A stretch of DNA of 64,000 bases, from the NCBI GenBank assembly GCA_949987565.1, contig OX465110.1, positions 20,789,773 to 20,853,772 on the forward strand. Direction: 5' to 3'. Positions 1 through 12,700 of this stretch are shown one piece after another. A program made the position numbers and the translations under genes. The notes below the pieces were generated by a model. That model saw nothing but the letters and a program-made list of their open reading frames with translations, searched no databases and was not told where the DNA came from. This DNA is from Luidia sarsii (Eukaryota > Echinodermata > Asteroidea > Paxillosida > Luidiidae). Every line of letters starts with the position of its first letter. The stretch's first letter is position 1.

Positions 1-239
1 CCGATTGTATTCCGTTTTCAGTAATCCTGCTGTATTCATAATTGTTTTGCAATTTTGATTCTGTGTAAAAAAAAATGATTAAACTGAAAAAAATAGGTGC
101 TTAAAATAGGTGGGGGTTTTTTTCAATGAAAATGTGGGTTTTTTTTTGTAAGGCTGAATTTATGGGTCTGTTTGCTGTATAATGTGTGCTGCTTGAAAAG
201 TTGCGTTTCAATTCTGAAGTGATTTTTTCGAATTCAACA

Positions 240-614
240 TTAACCCTCAAAGGCCCAATACAACATTGGGAAGATCGGAAAACATCAATGTCCACAGATT
301 TCCTTCTAATTTACACAGTTTGTAGATGGTCATGATATAATCCTCAGGTTGAAATCTTACGGTCTAGGATGCTGTACTTCTCGAGAAATCTTCACTCAAA
401 CATTGACAAATAGTGTATTACTCGCGAGTAATAAACCATTTCTTACACTACAAAACGGTGCGAAAACCGTGACGGTTTTTTGTTGCCTTTTTCTACTTTC
501 TGGGATTACCATTTGAGTTGAAACCTCCGCAGGATTTCTTTTTTATGTTTAATGGTTTATCAGACAAACTGTGGCAATCTTTTGATTTTTACCAATGTTG
601 TATAGGGCCTTTAA
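240..614 (+). mobile_element. TTAA-flanked MITE, family A, copy 1
   Basis: About 375 bp bounded by TTAA at both ends, with imperfect terminal inverted repeats ending ACAACATTGG / CCAATGTTGT. It shares an internal sequence (GATGTCCACAGATTTCC and flanks) with copies at 1354, 42865 and 52411. TTAA target duplication is the mark of piggyBac-type elements. No transposase is seen, so it is non-autonomous. Confidence 0.75.
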
Positions 615-1353
615 ATGCTATACTTTGATAACCTGGTTAATGATTGAATGTTGTTTTTTAGACATAGGCCTATTATATTATACACCTTATTTCTAATGAG
701 GTATCAATGTGTCGACAGCACGTTTCTTTGTACGTGCCGGGTATTCTAGACCTTGTTTGCTAATCACTGCTTAATCTACATCTAGGTTCGAAGTTGACAA
801 TTTGACAAGAAATGCTGGCACCGGGAAAATTTGACAAACATTAGACCAATGTTGAGGTCAAATTTCATGGATTACCTGATCTGTGGCTTACCATGGCGGA
901 ATTCCAGGTGGAGATAAAAACAAAATAATATGATATGAAATGAAGATTGTCGGTAACAAAAGAAGTCTCAGAAAAATGAAAAAAAAATCAGATTGATCGA
1001 GCAACTTGAAGTTGTAATCATGACTTTGATTTAACTTTGGAGAAAATCTTTTAAAGGTGGATTCGTCTCCTCATTATGTCCCAGGTCTGGTAATTAAAGG
1101 GGTGGGATTAAGTGTGCCGTATTTTTCATATTATGTGGTACTAGTTCATATTTATTTCTTTGAGAATAAAACCAAGTCAACCAATGTAACGGCTTGGTTG
1201 TCTTCGTGAAGTCTCCTCGATTTGCAGGTGAGATATTTGAATAAAATCAGACGACTCCTGGCAAATATTCCATCATCTCAGAAAGTCGGGAATGTTGTTT
1301 AAGGATCGAAACTCCGGCATTCTATCTTGAGATCCGTTTCGTTCTCATGGGCC

Positions 1354-1727
1354 TTATAGCCCCTACACAACATCGAGGATCGAAACACAGATGCCCACAG
1401 ATTTCCATGAAACTTATATACAGTTTGAAGAAGGTAATAGTAAAAACTTCGCACTGAAATATCTCTGCCTAAAATGCTGTATTTTTGGAGAAAAGAGTAA
1501 AATAATTCGTTTACGTCTCACCCCTAGATCTTAACGATTTTTCGGAACAATGCGTTGAATGCTGCATTTTCGCGAAACGAATGAAGCGGTTTTTCACTAT
1601 TTTCTCGAGACTCGGTTGACGGATTGAGCTGAAATTTTCACAGGTGTGCTATTTCATACATATGTGGGATTAGACAACGTATGGATGCTATTCTTAGACC
1701 TCGACCAATGTTCTGTTATCCCTTTAA
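1354..1727 (+). mobile_element. TTAA-type MITE, family A, copy 2
   Basis: 374 bp. The left end is TTAT-AGCCCCTACACAACAT and the right end is CCAATGTTCTG...TTTAA. The internal part, with GATTTCCATGAAACT and CTCGAGACTCGG blocks, aligns by eye with copy 3 in the opposite orientation. The left TTAA has decayed by one base. Confidence 0.65.
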
Positions 1728-4210
1728 AACTGTGAGGAAACAATTTGAAAAACGCTAAGAAAAAATTCAGTGTTGGAATAGTGACGGATTAGAGGCAAGA
1801 CATTTAGTAAGAACATAACAAGATACAATGAGAACCTGTGCAGTCTTCAAAAAATAACTTAATTCAAGTTCGGGTTTAGTGAATGCTATTGCGCTGAAAT
1901 CTGAAGTCGAAATAATAGGCCCTATATATACACATTCTGGTTTCTATTTCTTCAATCGTAAGCACAAGACATTGTATCTGGGTTTTGAATTTCTGTCGGC
2001 AATGTTCTGAAGATGTCACTGGTCCAGATCGTTCCACACTGGCATCGATGCCTTCACTGCCAACCCCTGCTCGGAATTAGTTTAAAAACAAAGAAATCTT
2101 CCCCGGTATTTCCATGGTTACAGTTGCCATGACAGCGTGGGTTCGTTAACACGAAACTGCCCCCGACCAGCTGTGACCAATTTTATGCAAAGTACGATTG
2201 ATGCAATAGTGGTGTTTTTTTTCGTTTGTATATTTGTTTTTCTTTGGGTTATATGATCTCAGTGTCAATGTGAATCAACAATACAGCTGTACCAGGGTTC
2301 AAAATCAATATTTCTGTGAGAAAATTAGACAGCGAGTGTTGCGTTTTTGATCAAGGATTCCTTTGGTGAGAAAATGCGGTATGAAATATTCCGCCAAACG
2401 TTTATCAAGTTGTGTCGCTTAATTTCCTAAAGAACATGAGAACAGTATCATCAGTTATTTAGCACTTTGCTACCTCACTGTTATTGGAAGGTCTGACGAT
2501 TCCATCCTAGCAGGACTAGAAAGATCTGCTCGAATCGAAACGTTAGACCTTCTTATTTCTTAAGATTTGCATTTTGGCCATCAGTAGGCCATCAGTAGGC
2601 CTAAGCAGTTGACAACCATTTTATATCGAAACATTTGAATGCAAATCTATCCACAGCTGTAATTTATTCCTTAAAGGAAAATTCCTTCACAAGACAGTGG
2701 TATAATATACCCTTCTATACCAGCAAGTATCTGGGACACCGGAATTAGCACCGTGATAATAATAGTGTACTTAAATTATCATAAACGCGTAGAATGAAAG
2801 TCGTACATCTCTACTACTCAGGCTAAGGTATGGTGTTTCCATTGGTTTGCGTACCAAGCTGTGTATACACAGACGATAAGCGGAACACCCCTTTGACCTA
2901 TTCACCAAAATGGAATTGTACCTTGGTTGACGTATTTAAGTATAAGCCATGGCGGCTCAGGTACGTCAACACAACGAGGTAACCGGTAAACATGTATTGT
3001 CAATTGGCTCTATGCAAATTGTCTGGCCATACAGCCATACAGAAATCTGTGTGGGGACACACCCATCCTATACCCACCACACACCCACGCAGTATTTACC
3101 ATAGGCAAATTGCATGCATGGACATGTACAGTGTGCTACAGTGTACAGTACATGCACTGGTACATGTACTGCCAATGTACCCTTCTATATATACTGTGAA
3201 TAACAAAATGTACAAAATGGAACCTATAATTTTTCTACTGCATTTCACGAGGCTTTTGCCTTGCTTCCAAATTGTCGTATCTAGCTGTTTCATCTTCCAC
3301 TACATCTTTTCCTGTCTTAAAGATGAGATTGTGTTTTTGTCTTCTCAAAGTGCTGGCACATACTCAGGGGAAATAATGTCCAAAATGTGCTGCATTTACC
3401 CATTGCCGCGTGTAAGGGTTGGGGGTGATCATTATCAATGTGTTGTCGTACGAACATGGCATGCAGTGAATAATTATACAGAAATGAGACATAGTCTAGA
3501 CAAGATTATCTCGAAATGGGCCTCTTTTTGTCAGAGAGGGTTAAAGTATAGGGTATAGCATTACTGTTTATGCGTTGCGCAGGTAATGTAAATAATTATA
3601 CCCCAAAACATTTGGTACAGCAAGTAAAGGCTGCAGTATGGGGTGGGGGTTCATTTGATTTCTGTTTCACTCTTCTTGTAGCAATAACTGTTATGTTTTA
3701 ATCACCATATCCATATAACTTAATCCTAACACTAGAATAATTATTGGGTTGATATAGCCAAGATTATTGCCCTGTGTATAACCCTGTTAGTTTTACTGGT
3801 GATTGAACAAAACATAAAGGGATGTCAGGGATGATTTGGCAGTGTACCAATTTCACAGAAATCGGATGAGCTTTGTGCTTGTGACATCCATCCCATTCTC
3901 TTTTGTCCATGTCATCGGATGATTGTTGCTTTTTTCCCCCGGTTTCGTCAGCAGGATGATGAAATCTGCCCACGGAACTGAACAGAGTACGGATACGCAC
4001 CAACGATATGAGCTGGCTCGGTGGTGAGGTGTCAACCTCACCCGACGGCTGCTGCATGTTTGCGGGTCAACCACCGGGAAAGAGCCGTCGGGCATCGCGC
4101 GCGGCTTATCCAATCACGCACCAGTATCTGATACACGCCCCCGTCTGGCCTCCGATATTGCATAATAATTAGCACGACGTCCGCATGACGGGCAAGTTTC
4201 TCTCATTCTG

Positions 4211-4391
4211 ATTGGTTGGCATGGGCGTTGACGTTAGACGAGCAACCGGCATAAAATGTGAGAGCATTGGAGTGTTTTCCCCTCATATCCCAGGCAGGAA
4301 TGTTGCTACCAAAGGCCGCTATTTCGTCCTATTTGCTGCGTCAGAGTTCCACACTGACATCCACTGTCATCAGATCGAGACAGACTTTCCC
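4211..4391 (+). promoter_or_regulatory. Candidate promoter and 5' leader exon of the PEPCK gene
   Basis: An inverted CCAAT box (ATTGG, 4211-4215), a CRE half site (TGACGT, 4229-4234) and a TATA-like ATAAAA (4251-4256) lie in a row with ordinary promoter spacing. They are followed by about 110 nt with no in-frame requirement and then a strong donor, GTAAGTATG, at 4392. This is the layout expected for a non-coding first exon spliced to the acceptor at 9763. Vertebrate PEPCK promoters are known for CRE control, so the CRE half site fits but proves nothing. An alternative is the 5.82-5.87 kb region, with a CCAAT at about 5820 and TTACGTCA at about 5861. The link to the gene is inference. Confidence 0.35.
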
Positions 4392-5218
4392 GTAAGTATG
4401 AATCCCTTTTCTATCAAATCTGAACAGATTAGGCCTATAAGTTGTCACTACTGACAGGATAGATACGGCAGGTATTATTGATGATATCGAGCCGAAATCT
4501 TTCGTGTTTCAACACAAACATTTCCAGTTAATGGGCCTCCCGTTCGCACGTACTGTACATGTATGAATTAAAACTGTAGAAATGGTTGGTCTGCTCACGA
4601 TGTCGACTGGATTGAAGCTACCTGGCCAGGCGATATGACCAGGCAACAATTTGCCATTCACCGCAATGAACAACATCTCAGTATCAGACGTGTCACTTGT
4701 ATCCTGTTTTTATTTTACTTGTATTCTGTATTCCATTTATGGAGATATAATTGCATGTGAATATTATAGTTGTCGTTGAAGCAGTAAACAAAAGAGAACC
4801 TGGTGTATTGGTACTAGCAGGACATTTCTTAAAAGCAGAACAGTCAAGAGATAAACTACATGTTCATTAATTCCTGTTAATGTTGTAATTTAAACACGAG
4901 GTATTTCGTTCATTTTTCTCCTAGTTAATTACCACAAAAAAGGTGGTTAAGTTAATATAAGGTCTATAGGCGCGCAAACACCCCGGCCCGTGTTTTGGAT
5001 CTCACTTTTCGTTTACCCACCGTCTATAATTAGATACCCCGAGGTTTAGACCTAATGAGCAGGACGTGTCAGGTGTATAAATTCGGTCAATAGTTTAGTC
5101 AAAATAGTTAGGTCAATATGGCGTGCAGTTATGATGTAGTAATCAATTATTAGGTCTGAGAAAATGTTTTTGTTTCACCCCTACATCAACCAATTAAGTA
5201 AATGTCAAAAACTAAATA

Positions 5219-5413
5219 AGAGGGTCTGACGTTTCGATCCTAGCAGGTCTAGGCCTGACCTAAGTTTCTCAAAGGCAGTATCGACTGCCAGCCAGCAGTT
5301 TTTGCCTTTGAGAAAGGTCCGGCTAGGACTAGGAACACGTACCAACCCTCATAATTTTCGATATTTGCATTTTGGTAATTGTTTAGTTAGTAACTATATG
5401 CAGTTTGCAACAT
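5219..5413. mobile_element. Palindromic hairpin-GAAAC repeat (family P), inverted pair
   Basis: A minus-oriented unit (GTCTGACGTTTCGATCCTAG at 5224) is followed by a plus-oriented unit (TTTGAGAAAGGTCCGGCTAG near 5310), then the usual tail with GATATTTGCATTTTGGTAAT and CAGTTTGCAAC. Family consensus in the plus sense is GAGAAAGGTCCTGCTAGGAT, CGAAACGTCAGGCCC, TAAATTTTGAGATTTGCATT, TTAGTCAGTAAGCAGTTTGC. Confidence 0.65.
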
Positions 5414-5448
5414 TGTGCATGTAACCAATAAGTAAACGCTCTGCCTTT

Positions 5449-5500
5449 GAGAAAGGTCCTGCTAGGATCGAAACGTCAGGCCCACTAAATTTTAAGATAA
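5449..5500 (+). repeat. Family P repeat, single unit
   Basis: Contains GAGAAAGGTCCTGCTAGGAT, CGAAACGTCAGGCCC and ACTAAATTTTAAG. Further single or partial plus-sense units occur at 8565-8620, 9417-9466, 24188-24238, 24908-24975, 28149-28245, 43904-43965 and 46673-46720. Minus-sense units occur at 33160-33225 and 49577-49625. Confidence 0.7.
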
Positions 5501-6121
5501 ACGATTTGGTTATAAATCCCACAAACAAGTTCTCGGGTGAACAAAAAAGAAGAAATACTAAGGAAAGAAAGATCCTGCCGAAACTAGGTCGAGGACTGCC
5601 TCGTCACTGAACTGACGAACCATTTCCCGCCTAGGTGGCGGCCAACTCCACTTCAGTCAGAACAGGAATAAAGGAATTGTGGCAAAGTTTAAAGAATCCC
5701 GTACTTTTCTGGGCGAACGTGGAAAATTCGAGCCATGCATTGCTTACGTGGCTGACGTGAGTGACCTGACCAATACAGCCTGTGGATATTAAATATTCAT
5801 GAGCCCAGCCTACAGCTAAACCAATCAGCTTTACGCTATCGCGGCACACCCACAAGCCCTATTACGTCACGAACCATTGTGTTGAACTTAATACGCCTTT
5901 CTGGAAAATATACGAAGGTTCGAGTCGAAATCCTCATTAAATCTGACGTTAATGAATGAGAATCAGCAAAAGTATGTCTTTAAGTTGCTCGGCAAGAATG
6001 CAAACACCCCTTTTTTGCGATATTTTGGAGTTTTTCAGCGTGCCAAATGCAGAGAATGGGATATGCAAATTAGAGGAAAAACCCCAACGTCAGAGGTCAA
6101 TAGAATGTCGCAATGCAATGC

Positions 6122-6240
6122 GCACGTACATGTACATGTACATGTGAATTGGGTTTTTAGCATGACTTTGTACGCGCACAGCTGATTTTAACATGTACAT
6201 GTACATGTGCATATAGATCGTACATGTACTGTGCACACTG
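6122..6240. repeat. ACATGT/GTACATGT palindromic microsatellite clusters
   Basis: GTACATGTACATGTACATGT at 6126 and a second tract at 6192-6232, plus inverted matches between them, can form short hairpins. The same self-complementary hexamer recurs at about 3125-3170, 8247, 9340, 11130, 13230-13450 and 54600. Confidence 0.8.
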
Positions 6241-7190
6241 TGTCCATTGCACGTACGTTCGTCGTTGCGATACAACCATCTCTCTCTCACACCGGCGACT
6301 TTCAGTCCCCGATTTCACTGATTTTTTGTGGGTGTTTTTCATCATCTAATTTGTTCACCTTAGACCGGTTTCCACAACTACACCAAGATGTCGACATTAC
6401 TTCGTGGGTTTATAATACGGTGAGTTTTTTCGGAGTAAAATCTAGCGGTGAAATCGTGTCGGTTTTTGCTCTGGTACTGGCATCCATTGGCATTGCAACC
6501 CATGCCATGCACTTGGTTGTCATGTACAACTGTACCTTCGTCTGTAGTTTTAGTACATCCACCCATTTCCAGGGATGTCCTTCCTCCAATTCTGCCTCTC
6601 AACTCACTCTTCGTCTCTCTCATAAGAAAAAAAATGTCTTGAAAGTTGAAAAGTAACAATAATCCAAGTTGAACACGATGAATTGTTAGTTATGTCGTTT
6701 CGCCTGAGCTAGCTGCGCGTTATTTTCAAGTAGTAATAATTCGATGGAACTTCGCCGAGTTTTCATCAATTTATCCCTTTTCGACTGTTTTTCCTACCTT
6801 GATTTTAACTCCCTGTTTGTTCTACGTGTACTGTATGTCAATACCTAGTCTCTCATTTCCTTGTAATTTGTAAATTGTATATCTTTCCCACAACTGTCCA
6901 TTTCCCAAGTAATCAAGTAGTCCATAGATTATTAATCATTCACTTCATAATTCATTTATTCTACGTGTGCAGTACTCAGTACAGTAGGCTTGTCTAGACC
7001 TTTGTATATTCCATTATCAAAAGGCCAACACTTAGCAGCAACAATCAAAGGTCATTGAAGTTAATTTTCATTGTACATTACCACTTTAAACCATTTTGAA
7101 TACACAGAAATAAATTTCATTGTAATCATATTAAATTTACTAAAGAAAGTGATTTTATTTATTTTAAATGTATAATTTCAATTAAATTTT

Positions 7191-7430
7191 TCGCCGGCAC
7201 CGGTATTCTTCTTGCAAATGCTATTTTGTCTTCCCTTACTCTGATTGGGCAATTTTCATTATATCATTCTGTTTGCTGCCGGCATAAACATCAGCAGGAA
7301 CGACCTCCGGCAAAATAACATTGTGAGCAAGAAGTCCGGCATGATGTAATGAAAATTGGCCAATCAGAGCAAGGGAATGGCAAATAGCATAATTTCCAAG
7401 AAGAATACCAGTCCTGGCAAAATGATTTCC
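7191..7430. mobile_element. Foldback element with about 75-bp inverted arms
   Basis: The left arm (GCCGGCACCGGTATTCTTCT..., with CTGATTGGGCAATTTTCATT) is matched in reverse complement by the right arm (AATGAAAATTGGCCAATCAG...AGAAGAATACCAGTCCTGGC). The two arms leave a short central spacer of about 90 bp. No reading frame. Class unknown. Confidence 0.7.
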
Positions 7431-7716
7431 CATGCCTTTTTGTTTTTCATTTTTAATTGTCATATATTTTTTTCAATTTTTGAAACAACTTAAAACGGTT
7501 AAAATAATCCTAACTATTTACAGTTGCTTTTGAGAACTATCCTTCCAGGTTAGCTAGAGTTATCGACATTCAAAATCCAAATAAGTTTTAAAGAAAAAGT
7601 AAAAGGGCTTCAGAAGTTCAGTTACTAGCTAATTTCGGGTCATTTTAATTAAGGAGCAGTTTGCAACTTTTTTTTTCTTTTTTTTTATGCAATGGCAAAG
7701 TTTTCTCCAAAGACAT

Positions 7717-7874
7717 TTAACTCTTTCCGTACGGCGCGCCGATACATCGGCTCAGTAAACTGCTCTCTGTTGACAGAAAGCTGATACATCGGCTCGCGTG
7801 TCCCATTGTTTCTAATATATTACCAAATTTATTCCGTACAGACATGCACATTAATTCCGTAGTGAAAGAGTTAA
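7717..7874. mobile_element. Short TTAA-flanked MITE, family B
   Basis: 158 bp. TTAA-CTCTTTCCGTACGG at the left and CCGTAGTGAAAGAG-TTAA at the right form inverted termini. It contains a duplicated GATACATCGGCTC. A fragment with CCGTACGGCGCGCCGA recurs near 53.57 kb. Confidence 0.65.
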
Positions 7875-7902
7875 GTTCCCCACTGGATAGTGGATACCAT
7901 CT

Positions 7903-7976
7903 TCAAGTGGAAGGTTTGCGGTGACACTATGTAGCTCTTCTCTTTCGAGAAGGAGTGTGTCTCTGTAAAGAGCCGG
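7903..7976. mobile_element. Fragment of the AGTGGAAGGTTTGC foldback family
   Basis: Shares AAGTGGAAGGTTTGCGGTGA, TAGC.CTTCTCTTTC and AAAGAGCCGG with the complete element at 34769-34942, but it lacks the right arm. Confidence 0.5.
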
Positions 7977-9797
7977 ATACATCTGCTAACTTTGTTCAAG
8001 AGTCTTGGACTTTGACTTTGACATGTTTGAATTGCAGGCAAAGCAGTTCCTACATGTGCTCTATTGTCACTGCTATCCAGGGTTCCTCTTAGAACAATGT
8101 TTACTCACTACTTCCAGATAGTGTCACTCATCCAGGGACCAGCCAAATCAACCCTTTCTAATTTGCATGGATGGTATTTCTATCAGTTTATCAGATGATA
8201 GCTTTATTGGCTTATCAGCTTTCAATTCTTTACCTGGGCTCAACATGTACATGTACAGTAAATGTACCATTTATGACTACACCTGTACATCATGTGGGCT
8301 ACAGGGGAATTTTTATGACAGACTGGATCAGTTTGAAATTGCGCAATTTATACAAGGAAGCATGTAGTGCACCTTGAACTGACAATACTGCACTGACCTT
8401 TTGCCAAAGGGTATTCACAGGTGACTGAAATAGGGCAAATTCATTGAATGAGTTACAGCACAGACAGTAGACCCCACACAATCCTTCAACTGCCCAACAC
8501 ACACAGGCTGATGCAGAATACTTGCAAAGGGGAACCAATGGACTTTTGAAATACACATAATTATTGCCTTTGAGAAAGGTCCTGCTAGGATCGAAACGTC
8601 AGGCCCACTAAATTTTAGATAATTATTATTACATTAATCTTTATAGCGCAAATTTCATTGTACATGTTCAAATGCGTTTTACGTATATATATACATGTAC
8701 AGTAGATTAGATTCTCACATGTTTTGCATGCGGGAAATGTTCAGGCTATTTCATCCCATAGCAAAATCTCTCATTTTTTCCGGTCAACATTTGCAGCATT
8801 TCATTGGCAGTTACATTACAATTATAAATGCTTATAAATTATCCCATTATGTGATTGTGACATGAACATTTAATGTGTACATGAATGTATTGTATGTCTG
8901 TCATGAAGCAGCGTAGACTGCAAGTCTGGTGCTGAAAAGGTCACCGTGCACTTACAGGCACCTCTGCACCACCTGGTATGGGAGATTAACGCGCGCCCAA
9001 TTTTAAATTCATTTTTAGTGGGAAGCCCCTGTCTCACCAAAAATATATTTGTGGAATTGGTATGCATGCAAACAAATTACGAATGGCCCAAAAAATGTAC
9101 CAAAAATTAGAATACGGCAGAAAAATCCAATAAATATAACCTGACCCTCAAGTTCCAGTTGTGAGTAGATTATTGCAAATACGGCCGATTGTGGCATACG
9201 ACTTGGGCATTACTAGATGTATGTACTGCACCAAAGTTTCCGTGGTTCAGATTTGGGTCAGAAAAGCGCTTTGTACGGTATGGATTAGGAGTGGTTTTAT
9301 GCCTAATGTGAGAGAATGATCCTGTAGATTACTTGGTACATGTACATGTATGTGTTCTAATGTTTGCATCAAAGGCCCAGTAACAAGGCACAGGATATAA
9401 TCTTCATAGAAGATATCTGCCTCTGAGAAAGGTCCTGTTAGAATCAAAACGTCAGACCCTCTAAATCTTTAAGCAGGCACGGAAGAGTTTAATTCCACCT
9501 GTGCAATCATTTACCACTTAACAGATTCCTTGGCACAAACATTTGTAACCCAAACAATGTCTGAAGCTTCACAATACTGTGCAGTCTGTGCCAATGCCTC
9601 TAGATGCCTACTATCAGTTTTCTGAAATCAAACATAAAGAATGTCCAATTGTGTCAGGTTTCACTGGCTCCTTGGTGTAATTTTTCAACACTGCGATCGA
9701 ATCAATATTTTCTTTGTTTAATCTATCGCTCAATTTTTTGGTTCTTTCATTTCTCTTCAACAGCAAAGCGTATAACTTCAGTAAAACGCTCGCCAAC

Positions 9798-12700
9798 ATG
9801 CCGGCCTGTTTCATCTCGTCACATCCAAGTCCCTTGGTCAATGGGAGACTGGATGACCTCCGACCTCACGTCCGGGAGTACATCCTGGAGAAGGCTGAGA
9901 TTTGTCAGCCAGACAATATCTACATCTGTGATGGGTCTGAGGAGGAGAATCACTCCATCGTGTCTCAAATGGAGAAGGATGGAATGATCAAGAGACTCAC
10001 AAAATATGAGAATTGGTGAGTTACCAGGAGTAGATTCTCAAAAGTTACAGGACCTGACGTTTCGATACTAACAGGCCGCTTACTTTTTGAGATTTTTGTA
10101 TTGCAGGTCGTTTTAGTCAGTGAGCAGTTTGCAACAGTTTTTGCATTACCAGGAGTATATTCTCACACATGGAATTGTGTGATCCCTTAACTGCTGTAGC
10201 CATGTTTACAACAATTGCTTTTTTTGCATCTAAATGAAAATGGTGTGTGATCCCTGGAGATATACGGCAGTTAATGGTTGAATTGCTTCTGACTGGCGCC
10301 CCCACCCTGGCAAAGACTAGTTGACTATTTTGGAAGGCCACCATCTAAGGGCTGGATATCTTAGATGGAAGAGCACTGGTGTGCCAAAGACTAGTTGGCT
10401 ATTTGGGAAGGCCACCATCTAAGGGCTGGATAGCTCAGATGGTAAGAGCACTGGTGTGCCAAAGACTAGTTGACTATTAGGGAAGGCCACCATCTAAGGG
10501 CTGGATAGCTCAGATGGTAAGAGCGCTGGTGTGCCAAAGACTAGTTGACTATTAGGGAGGGCCACCATCTAAGGGCTGGATAGCTCAGATGGTAAGAGCA
10601 CTGGTGTGCCAAAGGCTCATTGACTATTTGGGAAGGCCACCATCTAAGGGCTGGATAGCTCAGATGGAAGAGCACTGGTACGCAAAACCAGAGGTCTCAG
10701 GTTCAAGTCCCAGTCCAGTAAATTTTTGTTTTGCCATTTTTCAATTTGTTCAAAAATTGGCAGTCTATTTTTCCTTTATTTGTTTGACTCAGATTGAAAG
10801 AATGCTATTTCTGAAAGCAAAAGGTACATGTATTTGTACTGAGTCACTATAGAAAATGTGTAAAAGTACCATCTGATGACAAAGTGGTTGCTAGGAAAAC
10901 TTATGTGAAGTTATACGAACTGGTTTATCTTCAAGTGCTGTGCTATCCTTACTTTGTTATTGTTAGTCATTACACTTACATGTACAGTATGAGTTCAGTC
11001 ACCTTTACAGCATGGATGTACTGTACCGTACATGTATGCTGATATTTGCTCAGGCTTTTACACAGCAGGAGGTCATAGAGTAAAAGCCACTCACAGCTTG
11101 GGATTCATGTATTGGCTAAGTATTGCATACATGTACATGTACATCAAGCCAACATAAACATGTATGCAGGGTTGGTTGATTAGGATCACGCTAATTTAAA
11201 TGACTGGTCGCACCATGAAAATAGGGTCGCACTGACATACTGTCAAAATTGGGTTGGTTGTGAAACACACTTTCCCCCCCCCCAAAAAAAGAATTCAGGA
11301 TCGCGCCATCAAAATAGGGTTGTCCAGGAAACTGGAAGCAAAACTAATTTTGTTTTTGGGCTGAGCACAGAGGTCTCATAGCACGGAGCTCCTCTAAGCT
11401 GGACCCGTTCCGCAGGTCTTAAAGATTCACTGTCCTCCCTCCCCCTATCTCCCTCCACCCTCAGTTGGCTGGCCACGACAGATCCCCGAGACGTTGCGCG
11501 AGTAGAAAGCAAGACGGTCATATCCACCCCATCACAGAGAGAGACGGTGCCAATACCGCGGGAAGGCGTCGAGGGAACGGTCGGCAAATGGATGTCCCCA
11601 GGGGACCTTCAGAAAGCCATCCAAGAACGCTTCCCAGGATGCATGAAAGGTAACGCGCATTGTGTCCCAATTTGGTATTCCTTTTTAAAGAAGGTTTTCA
11701 AATAGCAGTGGAATGCCGTTATACCGAACATTCGGTTATAAAGAACATGCCCTTTGGCTCCCGATTTTTGTGTACAAAATATGCCGCAACTGCTATAATG
11801 AATGATTGCTATACCGAACAATTTTCATGGATCCTGGGATGTTTGTTATAGTGACGTTCCACTGTATCGCAATGAGACACTTGCCTGACCTCTACCTGTG
11901 GTCTACCACCTTAGCTATACAGCCGTTAGTTGGAGGGTTTCCCCTGAAATAGTCACCTGTACCCCCCGTACCATTGATGAATGAGGGTGCAGGTTAGGTA
12001 GTAGCATTCAATCATTATGTAGACATGAATGCAGATTGCTAGACACAATGAAATATAGAAATCATTATTTACATAGGGGATGGTGTTTCTTTCTTAGTAG
12101 CGTATTACTCAATTTTTCAATTCTGATTTTGAGAAAAAGTTGTGCTTTGATGGAAACATCATGCCATCTGCTTGTATGTGATTTGGCATCCTAGTCGGCT
12201 AGCAGTTTATTGGTAGATTATTTGTAATTTTGGAATTGAATTGATTGAATTGAATCCTGATGAACTTTTGACTATGGTTACGGATTCAGAGAAGTAGCTT
12301 TTCATATCAGCCAGTCAGACAGAAATTTGTCGTTTCTGAAGCATGATTTATAATTTCATGTTGTTTTGAAAGACCCCAGCCACGTGTATCATGTATCATG
12401 GTTGGTGTTAAGACTGCACGACTTGTTTCCGCTCCAGGCTGAATTTATCCAGTGAACCAACAACGACCCTAGAGCCCAGATAATCAGTCATTCACCCCAT
12501 TCACAATGGCAGCTCCATCTAGCCTAGTCCAGGGAGGCAACAAGTAGACTATTGTGCCAGGAAGCTGACTACTGTGTGTCGCAATGCACCAATTACTCAT
12601 ACTGTAATGGCCAACTTTTCCGACCCCATACCAAGCATCGAACCACATTTCCTCCATACTTTGTAGCCTTTGACAATGAGCTATATCCTAAAGCCCTCGC

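Larger units (their letters stand above)
1..4200. other. Intergenic, no protein gene recognised
   Basis: Apart from two TTAA MITE copies I see only AT-rich unique sequence. The longest frame (2992-3558, plus) is composed of ACATGTAC and CACACCCA repeats and has no domain character. No splice-consistent exon series was found. Confidence 0.6.
4392..9763. other. Probable first intron of the PEPCK gene
   Basis: If the 4.28-4.39 kb leader exon is right, this 5.4-kb stretch is intron 1. It contains family P repeats, a foldback, a TTAA MITE and ACATGT tracts, and no credible coding exon. A CCAAT box (about 5820) with TTACGTCA (about 5861) may be a second promoter or enhancer. Confidence 0.4.

Noticed and set aside
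2992..3558. 188-codon plus-strand frame
   Set aside because: Built from ACATGTAC and ACACCC repeat sequence, with no domain, no splice partners and no homology I recognise.
10346..10720. Tandem tRNA genes
   Set aside because: The 75-bp units have an A box but no B box except the last, and the same sequence recurs with SINE head and tail throughout the window.
11660..11851. Frames around 11.6-11.85 kb after PEPCK exon 2
   Set aside because: They overlap the pogo-like MITE and run past the exon 2 donor at 11650.
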